Assembly: GCA_963921825.1 (NCBI GenBank)
Contig: OY997592.1
Span: 61,586,336-61,650,335 of the forward strand
Reading direction: 5' to 3'
Origin: Erodium maritimum
Lineage: Eukaryota; Streptophyta; Magnoliopsida; Geraniales; Geraniaceae
Length of the DNA stretch: 64,000 bases
Shown here: positions 22,476-34,849 of the stretch, in pieces
Numbering within the stretch: position 1 is the first letter of the stretch
Layout: every line of letters starts with the position of its first letter
Position numbers and translations under genes: made by a program
Notes under the pieces: model-generated
Told to the model about the DNA's origin: nothing
Seen by the model: the letters and a program-made list of their open reading frames with translations, nothing else
Database searches by the model: none

Positions 22476-23855
22476 TGATTCAAGAAGGATCTGGTCGTTG
22501 TTTTTCAGATCAGTGGTTTTTAGTCCTCTTCTCTCTTACCTTCTTCTTCTTCTTCTTCTTCTTCAGATCTACTCGTCTTCATCTCTCTTCCACTTCTCTT
22601 CCGTTCCTCCGACTGGCCTTGGATGTAGATCTGGAAGTGGGAAGCACTTCGTCGTCAATTTTGAGGCGTTGGCTCCATATCTACATCATTCCCGGTCGGT
22701 GGCGACACTTTTCTCCCCCTTTTCTGGCTCGCCGCTTGGTGTTCCCCTTCCCGATCTTCTCTCCTAACAGATCTGGAGTGAGAGGCTTTTCATCGCTGTT
22801 GATGGCCCTAAATCTGTTCGGTGGTTGTCGTCTTGGAGGCCCGTCGCGTTTTTCCCCTTCCTTGCCTCAGATCGGCGGCTATTGTCTTCGGTGGTACTCC
22901 CCCCACAAGTGTCGTGTTGCTTGGTGCCGGATCTCGGAGCTCGTGGACTCTCGCCCTCTTTTCCGTTGCCTTGCCGGTGTTGCTTGGATCGGGTTCGTCG
23001 ATGGTGTTGACCGGACGGATTGTTTGAGTCGAAGGGCTCGTGTTGGAGCGATTCCTCAAGTGTCTGGTTGCAAGTCTTCGGTAAGTTACTTCCCCCCTTC
23101 TCACCCGATTTCCTTTTTTCCTTAATCTCTAGTTTTCGTTGTCTGTTATTCGTTGTCCTGGACTCATCTGGGGTCTAGGACATCACCGTTTAAAGGTGTT
23201 GGCATGCGGTGATGAGGGATCCTTGGGTTCTCGTCATCACTGGATTAAGGTTGTTAACTGGTGTTGGCCAACAATTGATTGCACTTCTATGTTGGGGGGA
23301 CAATTGCTGGGAATAGGAGGAACCGGAGGGGATAGGGGTGTGAGAATTTCGTTTCTTTTATCTGTGGCTGTGGTTGGGGATTGGCTTGACAAGGTTTTTT
23401 CTTCGTGTTTGGACCTGCGCTCTTCATGGTTGGATTTGAGTTTCGAGACTCGTTTTTGGATTTTTCTACTGGTTCTTGTTTATGGTTTAGGCCTGGTTGC
23501 CACTGTTGGGCGTTATTGTCTGTTAGTTTTGCCCCTGTTTGGCCTTAGGTTGTTGTTGGTTGGGCTTGACCCGTTGTTGTTTTGTTGCTGCTTTCTTTCG
23601 AGGTTTTGAGACATGTTCTGTTCAGGGTTAGGTTGTTGTTAGTCCCTGCTAATTTTATTGTTGTACTTCAAGGTAGGATTTGGGGATATAGCCCTTAGTT
23701 GTACCCATTTACTGGGTTAGGTTTTCTGGTTTGAGATGTCGTGTAGGCATTCTCTTTGTTGTAAGTTTGTACCTGAGGGTTTTACCCTTGGCCTCACTTT
23801 TCACTTTGAAAACTTGGCTTCTATAAAACAAAAAATTGCTGATAAATAAAAAGAA
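22476..23855 (+). mobile_element. Non-autonomous LINE-like retroposon, family R1 copy 2
   Basis: It shares the family 3' end: GGGTTTTACCCTTGGCC, CACTTTGAAAACTTGGCTTC, TTGCTGAT at 23836-23843, then an A-rich tail. It also shares internal GT-rich stretches with copy 1 (GGCCTGGTTGCC...TTGTTGGGC types). The 5' end is CT-rich with a (TTC)n run near 22541. The 263-codon frame 22334-23125 crosses the presumed 5' end and shows no domain, so it is not called as a gene. The 3' end abuts an oppositely oriented LINE. Confidence 0.55.
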
Positions 23856-23862
23856 GAATCAG

Positions 23863-25554
23863 GGCCAAAAAGACCAACTATTACAAATGATCTCTCGTAC
23901 AGAGCTAAGAGGAAAACCCCCAAAAAGGAGGATTATAAGTCTGGAACAGACACGATTACAAACGAAACAAAATCAATCATCATCGGTGACCCACTGTTCA
24001 CCTTCCAAAGTTTAAGTTTGGATCGTCAAAGGCCTTCGTTTAAGCAGGCTGAGTAATTTTAGCGTTTCGAGATTGCGCGACCTGTTTCCAAATGTCGACA
24101 AGATTAACAAGTCTTTCTCGATCCAAAGAATGAGCTCTTGGTTTACACTTAACGGTATAATAATCCGATAAATGTTTGGGGGGAAACTCTCTCGTTTCGG
24201 TGGTTTGAGTTGGGCGTACTTCCAAGGACTACCCTCCGAGGGACCACCAATCTCACCCGTGTTAAGAAAAAGTAGAGGCCCAACGTCAACCAATAATGAC
24301 TCAATAGGACAAGCAAATGGGCTAACCTCCACCAACTCATCCTCAATAGAGTCTGCAATTGGAGAATCGGGAAAAATAACCCCACACTCCTAATTTACTA
24401 CCGCCAAAACATAAGTATCAGACATAGGACAAGTCGTACAAATCGGGAAAGGTTGTGTATGCAACAAACCATCCTTCGACACCCTCAGCCTTAGTCAAGC
24501 TCAAACCCTGAACCGTGTCTAGCGGAAGCCCAGAACCAGTATTCACGTATCCAACAACATAAGCTCTAATGGTGAGTTGATCCTGAATCACAATCCCGTA
24601 AACATAAGGATCGTGAATATTCTCCGTCTCCGACTGAACTGGAATCAAAACAATCGAGTCCGCAACGATCCTAACAACTTCATCCTCACCTATAAATCTT
24701 CGCGCGATACAGGGTGATCTGAAATAACCAACTCACAATTTGTCCGAGATCCCTAGATAGAAGAATTTCTGGAATATATCGTCGGCGTTAGCTCAGTTAA
24801 GGCGGGATCACCTCTGTATGTGGTACGCTCAGAGGATTGAGGGCCAAATTCCATAGGACTTGACACACCCAAACTCTGTTTTGAACCGGCATTTCTACTC
24901 CGATGAGAAGGCCGAACCAAATCCACGAAGAGAATATATCCATTCATTTTGTAACCATTCAAGCTTTCCACTACCTGGGATGCTGCTAAATCAGTCGTAA
25001 AGGTGACGAAACCAAAATAACGAGCTCCCTGCTTGGCCTACGAAGAACTGAGCAGAAATGAATCATACCAAACAAGCCAAAAATGCTCCTAACCCAATCC
25101 TCCAAAGTCTCAAAAGGTAAGTTACTAACAAAAAAATGATCGAGGATTGTCTCATTAAGGAAAACATGAGGTGATGAATGTACTTTGTCACCACGTCGTA
25201 ATTTTATTTCCTTACCAGAACTTACAGCCACAGAATTCTCCCCAACACTACATGACGACATCAAGTTAGGCTCTCGGACGGTACCAACGTCATTTCTCTT
25301 AGAGACCAAACTCGGCTTCGATTTATCCTTCGTATTGGACTTCACAGTTGTAGGCTTGCTCAATTGAGAAGCACGCCCTTTACGCAAATATCGCCAACCT
25401 TCTTCTTAGCAAGACGAACACATTCCCCACAAGATCGTGATACAATTTGACAATATGTATCATAACACGCGATCAGATCAACATAGAAGGAAGAGAAGGA
25501 CACCGACTTAATGTTCCTCTTTCTCATGGCTGGACGTAGCTTGCAAAACATCAT
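23863..25554 (-). mobile_element. LINE piece containing an RRM-type ORF1 and a 3' UTR but no ORF2
   Basis: On the minus strand an ORF1 relic runs from about 25554 to 24010 with a few frameshifts. Its RNA recognition motif is clear: RNP2 FFVSNLPFETLEDWV near 25130, and after a frameshift RNP1 YFGFVTFTTDLAASQVVE and NGYKMNGYILFVDLVRP near 24900-25020. RRM-bearing ORF1 proteins are known in a branch of plant L1 elements (BNR-type LINEs). The ORF1 end (RLVNLVDIWKQVAQSRN near 24090) is followed by a 3' UTR-like stretch, with no endonuclease or RT between. This suggests an internally deleted or non-autonomous element. Confidence 0.75.
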
Positions 25555-25799
25555 ATGAAGGTCTGTTGCATGTGAGGCTGTTGTAGCTTTTCAGCTACAT
25601 TCTTGAATGTCCCTTCTTGTTAGTTTTATTTGTTTTAGGGAAAATTTCATTTTAACACCCTACCAAATATTTAATTTCAAAATGATATCCTAGCATAATT
25701 TTTTTGCACTTTCATACATAAACCAAACATTTAACAATAGTTTCATACCCAACCATAAGATTATGTTAACTTTCTATCCAAAATAGGTAAATTGTCCAT

Positions 25800-26430
25800 A
25801 ATACCCCTAACTATCACTCAAATTTGCAAACTCAGGCTATTGATTTTCAAAAATTATTTTTATTTTATAAAAATTCAGTTTTTAATAAAAAAAATATTTT
25901 AATTTTAAAAATTCAGTTTTTGTCCAAATTCAAATTTTATTTTAAAAAATCAATTTTTATTTAAAAAAATCAATTTTTTATTTTAAAAACAGTTTTATTT
26001 ATAAAAAATCATTTTTATTTAATCAGTTTTTAGTTTTCTTATAAAAATCACTTATTTTTTTTAAATGATATTTAATAAATTTTATTTATTTAAAAATCAA
26101 TTTTATTTAAAATTAAAACTGTTATTTAAAAAAAAATCAATTTTTATTTATAAAAATCAATTTTCTTTTAAATTCAGTTTTTATTTTTTAAATTCAATTT
26201 TTATTTTTTAAATTCAATTTTTATTTTTATAAATTTATTTTTATTTTTAAAAATTCTGTTTTTGTTTTTAAAAATTCTGTTTTTGTTTTTAAAAATTCAA
26301 ATATTTATTTATGAAACTTATTTTTATTTTTAAATTTTTTATTTGTATTCTCAATCAATTTAATAATTCACTATTTTCAATTTTAATATTATTTTACTTG
26401 ATATTCTTAATCTTTTTATTTTATTTTTTA
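25800..26430. repeat. AT-rich degenerate tandem repeat
   Basis: About 600 bp consists of variants of TTTTTATTTATAAAAATTCA and AAATCAATTTTTATTT, with A+T near 90%. Period and phase drift, as in an old tandem array. A minor feature upstream (25636-25690) resembles one end of a Mutator-type MITE (GGGAAAATTTCATTTTAACA), but no matching right end was found. Confidence 0.75.
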
Positions 26431-26556
26431 TTTATCATTTTGATACCTGACATTCTGTTCAAAATTATGAACCAATTCATGAACGATCCAAATCCTTGTG
26501 CAATTGTTTCGTCCAAATCCCAAATTGAACAACTTGAAAATAATTTTGAATAAATC

Positions 26557-28440
26557 CTAAACTGAACAAATTAAAAATAAATTGAACAAATCTGGAACAT
26601 AGACGTTGCAGTGTGGGTCTTCGACGGAGGAGCAGAGACGTTTGGACCAGATCTGGTTTGATGTGTCACCAGCTCGATGAGAAGCCCCAAACCCTGAATT
26701 CGCAGCAACTCTCCCCAATTGGAACTTCAAAGAGGCTCTACAACTTATCCTTGCAACCACCAAACATCCCCCACCTCGCACCCCTACCCATTTAGATGTC
26801 ATCTTCAAGGGAAATGATACCACTATACCAGTTATAGGCTTCAGAAGAACTGTCATCTCAAGCTATCTAATTTATTATATTAGTTCTTGTGATTATTTGT
26901 CTTTTTTATTTTTTACGATACAAAGTAGATTAATTTTACAGGTCCATAGCATCAGTACACTTACTTTGTTGTGGGTTCTCGGACTATAGTATGCAACCTA
27001 CGGTTTCTAATTTTTAGTCTATACAAAGATTGTAAGTTTTAAATTTAATAAAGAGAGCACCACGTTCCAAAAAATATATATCATTAACATAAAATATAAT
27101 ATAATTAATAAATCAAGGAATGATACTATCTTCTTGCTGGAACCCTACGCTCCCTTCTCCTTTTTCGGTGTCGCCACCGACGGTAACTATGGCTCTTGCA
27201 ATATAAGCTGCTAGTGGGAGCCTTTCTTCTCCTCCTGCTCCGGTTATCCATGCCCTTCACCTGTTTTCAACTACAACCTCGCCTCTACCACCTTCGTCTC
27301 GTGCTGTCGTGACTCTGCTCATTGGTCGTCCACCTCTGGATTGTTTGCTATCGTCGGGCCTCACCTCCACCTCGTTCCTGGGCCATCAACTATGCTCGTC
27401 GGCTGAATCTGCAACAAAAAATATGGACTCCCTCCATCGCTTCTTTTATCATAGCCCCGGGGAGTTCATCACTGCCATTTCTTTTCCTCTCCCCCGTTCT
27501 CTCTAGTTGTCCACCGTCGTCCACTGTTACCTACCGTGAGCTTCATCAGTTAAATCACCTCTACCTTCCGCAAACCTAGTTAGGAGCTCCCAGTCTTGCT
27601 TCCGGTCTCTGGCTCGCTGTTGGCAAGGGAAGCTGGCAACTCTGGGTCCTCAGGTATGGATCTACAACTCCCTCTCCAGATATGGTCGCTCGATGTTGTG
27701 GCTCTCTCACCAGTGGTAAGGGGTCCTCCTCAAGGTCTCCGTCCTTGGGCCGCCTCCCGAGCCTCACCGCAGCTCTCTCTATTCACCCTCGCCCCCTCCG
27801 CTCTCGCGTCCCCCCGTCCCCCACCCTTCGGCTTCATCTCCCGATGACGATGGTCGACCACAAGCCTCCCCTCCTGCCTCATCTTCCGATAACACGTCGA
27901 CTCGAGCTTCTCTGTCCAAGCCTCTCAGACATGCTCCTCCTCTGGCCAAACGTTCAGATCTACACCCACATTCCGTTAGAGTTCTATGGTCTGAGTCGCC
28001 CAGCCGTGCTCCTACTTATTGTGCTCATCCAGCCAGTCTCGTTCCCTCGCCCCAAGTAGATCAGATATGCACAAATCGGTACCGTCCACCTCTCCCCTTA
28101 CTCTGATCCCAGACTCAAACATCGGAGGCTGGCCGCGAGTAGCTCCTGCTCGTCTTTGTTATTTGTTTTGTTTTTTTGTATTTCCCCTCTATCATAATCT
28201 TGGATCTTCGGTAGGAGTTGTTGCTGCTTTTGGTGATTTTTCCGGTCGGATCTCTCTATCGTCAGATTTTTCCAGATCGTAGACAAGAAAAATCAGCTTG
28301 ATAGTTTGGCTTTTAGGCATTGCATCGCTCTTTACGAGAGCTATCATCTCTCTAGTTGTATTTGGCTTTCTGAAAACAACCAATAAATGTGACATTCATA
28401 TTTTTCGTATGTAAGATTTATTAATTTATCAATAAATCTT
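26557..28440 (+). other. GC-rich retroposon/LINE relic
   Basis: After an unassigned part to about 27110, a CT-rich stretch resembles a LINE 5' UTR or ORF1 start. Near 28310-28400 a 3' UTR-like segment (CTCTTTACGAGAGCTATCAT, CTAGTTGTATTTGGC) resembles the tail of the LINE at 23.9 kb (GTACGAGAGATCATTTG, GTAATAGTTGGTC). Frames of 60-125 codons exist but contain no known domain. Probably a non-autonomous or internally deleted LINE copy. Confidence 0.4.
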
Positions 28441-30161
28441 TACAAACAAAAATCTTTCGGAATAGTAAAAAAGTCCGACGGTCAATGGAACAGAACTAGG
28501 GACAGCCGATTGAGATCGGGACACCTTTGTCATCTGTATGAACAGAGACATTTTGGGAAATGGAATAAAAGGAGGGCATGTGGTGGGTGTGATATAAAGT
28601 GCAAATCTTATTATACTATTTGAAAAATCAAATTTAATTTGATCCAACTCACAAACTTTAATCCTGTCACTCTTTCTTTGCTTACCAAATCCTTATATTA
28701 ATTACTTCACGTTTCTCCCCCTCACAGCATCACATGCCTATTAAATGCAGCTTCACTAACCTTTTTCACTTCCCTAATCATCCTTCTGGGCCCTTCTATA
28801 TTTAAATTTGCAAATATAAACATGACGGGTTTTACAAAATAAATGTCACACATGCGTAAATTTACCACATCATTATGCATCTGAAATAAACAGTAAAATA
28901 TGCATGTATATTCAATTAACAAACTGGTGTTCGAGGTCCAGTATGAAAGAAGCAATCGTTGTTGGAGGAGCCCAGCCAAGACGGAGAAGAGAAGCTTCTC
29001 TTAAAAGATCATCTTACGAGGACCCAAAGGGATGACGATGAGTTGGTCAGGAGGAGGACTACCCCGCCTCCGAAATAGTTGATTATTATCGACCTCTCAC
29101 ATCGGTCAATCCATGAGTTGCTCTTTGGTCAATTAGCATATTCACCTCAATATCTTACGGGTCCCTATACAAGACTAATATGTATTCAAACAATCTAACA
29201 AATTTCGAGTTGAGACATGAGTGGGTAAAGTTGTCGAGCATGGGAAGCATGTGTTATTGTTACCGACACCAAACATTGTGTCTGTCTAGATATTAAGTTT
29301 ATTTTTATTTCAATTATATAAATTTACTCTAATAAGAAAGTAGTAATATCATTTCCATTTTCACTCAAAAAATCACATTGCTATTTGAAGCATGTTTGAA
29401 ACAATGCTCGTTCAATTACTTACAACGCATCGTCCCCCGTCCTGCGAATCACAAAAATACAATTGGTTCGCGGGTCACAACACGGGTCGTATCGTCGTAG
29501 ATGCTCTTGTAAGCTACGTAGGGATAAAGTGATCAATACTTACTTAACACTTATGCATCTATTAATGTAGGGCAAATCTACTATACTCATATAACACAGT
29601 GAAATGTGATTCAGAATAAGGACAAAAGGGTGAAAAATGAGGAAAGGATTGTGGTAGAAAATGGAAGGAGAAACAAGGAAGTGACTTATTTGGGAAATGA
29701 CATGTCATAGTATACTATTCCAACTCAGTACGTACAGCTCAGATGGAGAGGCATTTTTCATACACATAAGTAATCAATGAAGACAATAATTAGTGAAAAG
29801 CAGGTAAATAGTAGTGGTGGGGGAAGATCTAATACAGGACTTTTTACTTCATCCATCTCTATCTTTCTCCATGTATAGAGTTGCTTTCTTATTAATTGCA
29901 CCACATGCTTTTGTCTTTGCATCAACCCATAATAGATGTGTATTATATCACATTTATTCAATTTTTGTACCAGCTCATATACATATATGCTCCATACTCT
30001 TAGTCAGATAACCCATTTCACTTACTTCTTAAGAACATAGTGTGTAGCAATGAAAAAGTTAAATGGTCGAAAACTCATATTCAGGAAATGAAGATGAGTA
30101 AATAGTACTGCGTACAAGACAGCTTAAGAGGTATTGCTATAGCGTCTTGTTATTTTAATGT
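28441..30161. other. Intergenic stretch without recognisable gene
   Basis: No exon-like frame with known motifs and no complete element was found. Only short frames below 90 codons occur. TAGATGCTCTTGTAAG near 29497 resembles a Harbinger-type MITE end, without a partner. Confidence 0.4.
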
Positions 30162-30171
30162 GGCGTCTGTT

Positions 30172-31321
30172 TTTTTCATCAGCAAATTTGATTTAGAACC
30201 AGGTTTTCAAACTGAAAAACAAGGTCATGGGACGAAGCCCAACATTACAACCATGAGTATGTTTTGAAGCACCTAAAACCAGAATTACAACCCCATACAC
30301 TGGGAACCAAGGGTCTAATACCCAATTAACACTACCTCCAGATTTAACAAATGAAGAACAACTGATACCTACACAAGGGCCGGGACTCTTACCCAAGTTA
30401 ATTTAACACCCTTGAAGTAAACAACACGCCGACAAAGGTAACAGAAAAACCCCCAAAAGGCAAAACAGAGAAAAATAAAAAATCCCATAGCAACAGAGCC
30501 CCAACACCAATCCAACTGCAATCCGATCCTTGGGAAGTACTTTCTCCACTCAGTCCACCGAAGCTAGTTGTGTATCATCTAGCCAGCACTAAGATAATGC
30601 ACCCCATAAGGGCAGCGGACCAGTACCGAGACGATACCGAGTTTAGAATAACACTAAAACCAGGAAAAGACCACAAGCCCACACTGACCAAAATACTCAG
30701 ACCCGACCCCAAAAACGAACGATAACTTCTGGCCAACACCAAAGAAACTCATCGAAGTTAAGGGGAAAGAGAAGAGCTTTACCGGTCGGTGAGGCAGAGC
30801 AGGAAATGAATGAACCAAACCAATCTTCTCGACCAATCGCCAGGGCACCGCAGTCCACATCTCAGTTTTGGAAAACCCGATCCCGTCGCCGGCCAGAACC
30901 CAATCGACGTCCAAGTAGGTGAGACACACCTCACACGAAGCAGGGACGGTAGTGAGTAGCGAGGTTTTCAGAGAACTTGGGAAACGCCCAAAAATCAACC
31001 TCAACCCAGATCCCCCGAACCCAGGTCTTATAGACCAAAACCCTTTTCGTAAACCCGACAAGTGTCCGGAGTTCACTCCATCGGGAACATGCCGGAGAGA
31101 AAAAGGTCAAAGTCGAGATCTGGACGACCCAAAACCCAGGAGGAGAAAAAACGGAAAGGGTACCCAAATCTACGATCCACACCACCGACACGATGGGTAA
31201 AAGACCTCCCACCTGTAGATCTGAAGAAGCCCAAATGCAAACGAGGGATTCGAAGTCAGGGATGCAGGCGAGGGTGAAGAGCGAAGGAAAGAAACGAAGG
31301 GAAACGAAGGGGTGTTATTAC
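30172..31321 (-). mobile_element. Non-autonomous LINE-like retroposon, family R1 copy 3, with target duplication
   Basis: On the minus strand the element ends GGGCTTCGTCCC...TTGCTGATG plus an A run (T run at 30171-30176 on +), the same 3' end as the copies at 11.2 and 22.5 kb. GGCGTCTGTT is duplicated at 30162-30171 and 31322-31331, which defines a complete 1.15 kb insertion. The minus frame 31076-30654 (140 codons) has no recognised domain. The intact ends with no RT imply mobilisation in trans by a LINE. Confidence 0.75.
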
Positions 31322-31537
31322 GGCGTCTGTTAAAATGTTGGGAGGTGTTATTACATTATAGTACCATCGTTCCAGAGGCGTCGCTTAAAGTCTTGTACTC
31401 CAAAAACTACAAAGAAATTATATTTAATGTAGCGGCTCTTTAGTAATACTTAAGAGACACTATTGGGTACCATGGTTCTAGATATCTAATCAGCGTCTCG
31501 TTACTATGAACTTAAAGCACGCTACCTTTTTTTTAGA

Positions 31538-31735
31538 TAAGCTCATAAAATTTTATTAGAAAAGAAGAAAGATCCAAGTAGGATCAATCCAAAACGAAAC
31601 CATAACAGAGGAGCTCTCAGCTGGAGCTGCGGGAACAAACCCCGAGAAAAGAGCAAACCAACAAGATAAAAAACAAACAGGCCGCAGAACAAAACACAAA
31701 ACAAAGAAACCAGCAACAAACGAACACGCCACATT
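31538..31735 (-). repeat. Truncated LINE 3' tail
   Basis: On the minus strand this reads as a T/GT-rich 3' UTR (TTGTTGGTTTGCTC, GAGCTCCTCTGTTATGG) ending in TAATAAAATTTTATGAGC and an A-rich run. No coding sequence. Confidence 0.45.
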
Positions 31736-31799
31736 TAATATTTAAACTTAAGATGTGTTATATAAAAATATAATTTTATTTAGTATTTACTCAAAACAT

Positions 31800-32828
31800 G
31801 TTATGATAAAAATGTAACGTCACTTGAGCTTTTTTTAAACAGCCGACAAAAGAATTCATTAATAAGGCCAAACAATAAGAACATTAACTGGGTCATTAAT
31901 TCTGAGCTCCAGAAAATATCCGAGACCCTATAGGTATTCTGACGCTCATGAACTCGTAGAAAATGTCTAATTTGTATCATAGACGAGAGCAACCATTACC
32001 ATAATCCTAAACAAAAAGATTGAAAGTACACCGAAATAAAACACGAAATACCAAAACAGAAAATAATGAGATGAGGGTGATTTTCCTATCTAGAATCCAT
32101 CAGGAGGACCCAGTCCTGGTTCATTGGGGGTAAACCATGAGTTTCCTAGCCCCTATTCTTGAAACCAACTCATGGCTCCTAGCGGGATTGTTTTTCAGCC
32201 CTCGCCTAGAGAAAACATCCATCCCGTCTCTCTGCAGGTGGAGGGTCGGAGGGGTGGTGAGGTCTGTTAGCTCGAGCGCCATCTTCAGACCATTCGTTCG
32301 AGTGTAAAATTATTCTTTCCCTTTTGGTTTCCCACTCCTTGCCTTCTTCGGTCCCAGATCCTCGGGCTTCTCCAGAGGTTCTTTCTACTTCCCCGTTGGT
32401 GGTAACACTACTATTGCACCAGTGGGTAGCTCTGTCTTCCAGACCCCCTTAGCCTCGTTAGCCAAGTCTCCGATCTTTGTGACTTCGATCATTCTGATAT
32501 CCGATCTTGTATGCATCCATTATCCTTTTATGGTCACCTCCGTAGGGTGCCCCTTAGCCAAGTCACCAATCTCTATTGTTACATGTTCTACCTCGAGAAA
32601 GAGAAGCACCAGAAAGCCTGTGGGGGCACGTTTTGGAGGGGTCACCATCACCTCCAGCGACTGGACCTCCCGTTCAAAGGCCATTACCGCAAACCCCTTT
32701 ATCAGAAATGGACTTCTCTCCAGAGTTGTTGGACATTCCATTCGAAGGATTTGCTTAGTATCTAGGCTCATCGGGCCCTTAGGGAGTCGTCGACCCGAAC
32801 CTCATCCCGTCCCACTCTTGGGAGGTGG
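31800..32828. other. Repeat debris, possible LINE tail and ORF1-like relic
   Basis: At 31830-32050 the minus strand looks like another LINE 3' UTR. At 32100-32828 the GC content rises and frames of 60-143 codons appear on both strands (for example + 32422-32853), with no recognisable domain; one crosses into the neighbouring LTR-like unit. I take it as degenerate retroelement coding sequence. Confidence 0.3.
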
Positions 32829-33649
32829 TGTCACGCCCCAAATCCAGTTTTAACCGGATTCGAGACGCGACTCAAGTTGAAATAAATTAAAGAATAAATG
32901 ATCGATAAAAGTGCTCGAATCTCATATAAACTCATCAAAATAATCTAAGTAAATGTTCGAAATCCTCCATGAGTCACAGCTCGTAGAACAAAGTAAGATA
33001 TAAAATGTTTAACAGAAAAGAGCAACATAAGTCCAAAACGAATCCCAAAAGAAACTGAAGCTCCTAAGCCTCGCCACTCTAGACATCTGGTACTCCTGTA
33101 AAAACAGTAAGAGAAACAAAGGGGATGAGCTTACGCTCAGTAGGAAAAATCTCAATAACTCCACCTTTTAGATCAATACTTAAACTGTTCAAACGGATAG
33201 ATAAAAGCATAATGATGAGATTAACCAAGTAGTACAAAGGAATAAATTATATAACCAAAGCAATATCACACTCTTGAAGATAACCGAAATTTGAAAGAGT
33301 TCATAAAAGTTCCATAACGAAAAGATAAGAGTAAAATGGGAGTATTTAATATCGTTCCAACCACTCGCTTTCTCAAGCCTCCGATCCATGGATAGATTCT
33401 GGGATCACCTCGGTTGCCATAATTCTGATCCACCAGAGTATCCATGTCATATCATATTTTCCCTCGGTCCAGAGGAAACACATGCGTTGGGGCACCGGAA
33501 ACAATCCCAAATGGGCGATTATCATCGGGATTCCCAGAAATGCCTCCAAAGGACCATATGTCATAGGGAACCAAGGTAGTGCTCTATTGGGACGCACATC
33601 CTTGGGTGGATCCTTAGTAACCATCTCTCAAGAAGTAACCCAAATAATA

Positions 33650-33742
33650 TCCCGCAGGATCTGCCAATAATCAATAAATATCCCGCAGGATCTGCCAATA
33701 ATCAATAAATATCCCGCAGGATCTGCCAATAATCAATACTCA
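33650..33742. repeat. 31 bp tandem repeat, 3 copies, in LTR unit A
   Basis: TCCCGCAGGATCTGCCAATA plus AATCAATAAATA recurs at 33650, 33681 and 33712, exactly 31 bp apart. The homologous place in unit B (52975-53115) has a different tandem repeat of 46 bp (AATGCCCTCAGG at 53000, 53046 and 53092). Confidence 0.9.
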
Positions 33743-33834
33743 TAATATCCAATAATCAATGCCCTCAGGCTCCAATTCTCAACCAGTATCTCATTGTATC
33801 TGTTAAACTCCACCTTTACTACGGCACCGGATTA

Positions 33835-33857
33835 CCCCCCCCCCCCCCCCCCCCCCC
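33835..33857. repeat. Poly-C run of 23 in LTR unit A
   Basis: Twenty-three consecutive C lie between CACCGGATTA and GGTGTAGTACCG. The homologous site in unit B has 21 C with the same flanks. Confidence 0.95.
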
Positions 33858-34728
33858 GGTGTAGTACCGAACCAAACAAGCAATTCAAACAAGAATAAGA
33901 ATAAAGGAATACCATAACTGGGTCACCAATCAATCCTCATCAGATCACACTTTCATCACAACAAGACATCCAATACACTCCATACTTACCGTATACTTGC
34001 CTGTCACGAACCAGCGGTACATCGATCACCTGATTGTGCCCCGTGACACAACTAGTCATACTCGATCATCCGTTCAAACAACAATTATAACAACATAAAC
34101 ACTAAATCAACCAAGTATACATTCAACCAATCAATCATCATGTGAACGAACCATTTAGCAATCAATCATACAAGATAATCTAGTTTCATTAGACTCTTAA
34201 GTTATCCTAGTAATTAGCAACCAAGCATGTGAACCTAGCACACAACTAATCCGAGAGCTCTTCACAGCCTCTCTACCAGTAAATCAATTTCCCAAGTATT
34301 GAAAACACACTTCACTAATTGTCATCGTCCTAAGCATGCATACTAGACTCATCCATTTATTAGTAATTGAAATACGATTATTCTAGTTATTCGCATCCTA
34401 TAGGCAATTCTAGGACCTTTCCGATTTTATTATCCTAATCATGCATACTAAGCGTTAATTAAGAAATTAATACTTTCCCTACCTCAAGGTCTTCCTCTCA
34501 ACACTCTGATGTCACAAACGAGAGTCACCACACCGTTCTTCACACGGGTACCGGCAAGGTCTTCGTTCTTCAAGCTCTTGTGGTCTTTGAACACAAAACA
34601 ACCCGAATTAGGTCCTACTTAACAGTAACAAAGTCCCCCAAATCCCTTCCAAAAGTTCAGCTCCAAAACAAGATCAAAACGGTGGAAAAACCCTTCAAAA
34701 CCCCTCAGACTGGTCGGTCACGGACACT

Positions 34729-34849
34729 GTCACGGAACCGTGACATCGACCCTCACGGGAGTCGTCACGGAGCCGTGACGTGTGCCGTCACGGTCTCCCT
34801 CACGGAGCCGTGACGTCGCCCGTCCTGGAATCCGTCACGGATCCGTGAC
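34729..34849. repeat. 35 bp tandem array of GTCACGGANCCGTGAC dyads in LTR unit A
   Basis: The 16 bp palindrome GTCACGGANCCGTGAC starts at 34729, 34764, 34799 (first base C) and 34834, a strict 35 bp period. The centre base varies (A, G, G, T) while the arms stay symmetric. The related array in unit B has a 34 bp period. Confidence 0.9.

Noticed and set aside
22334..23125. 263-codon open frame as a gene
   Set aside because: It crosses the presumed 5' end of a retroposon, is low-complexity at the start and has no domain; other frames there are equally open.
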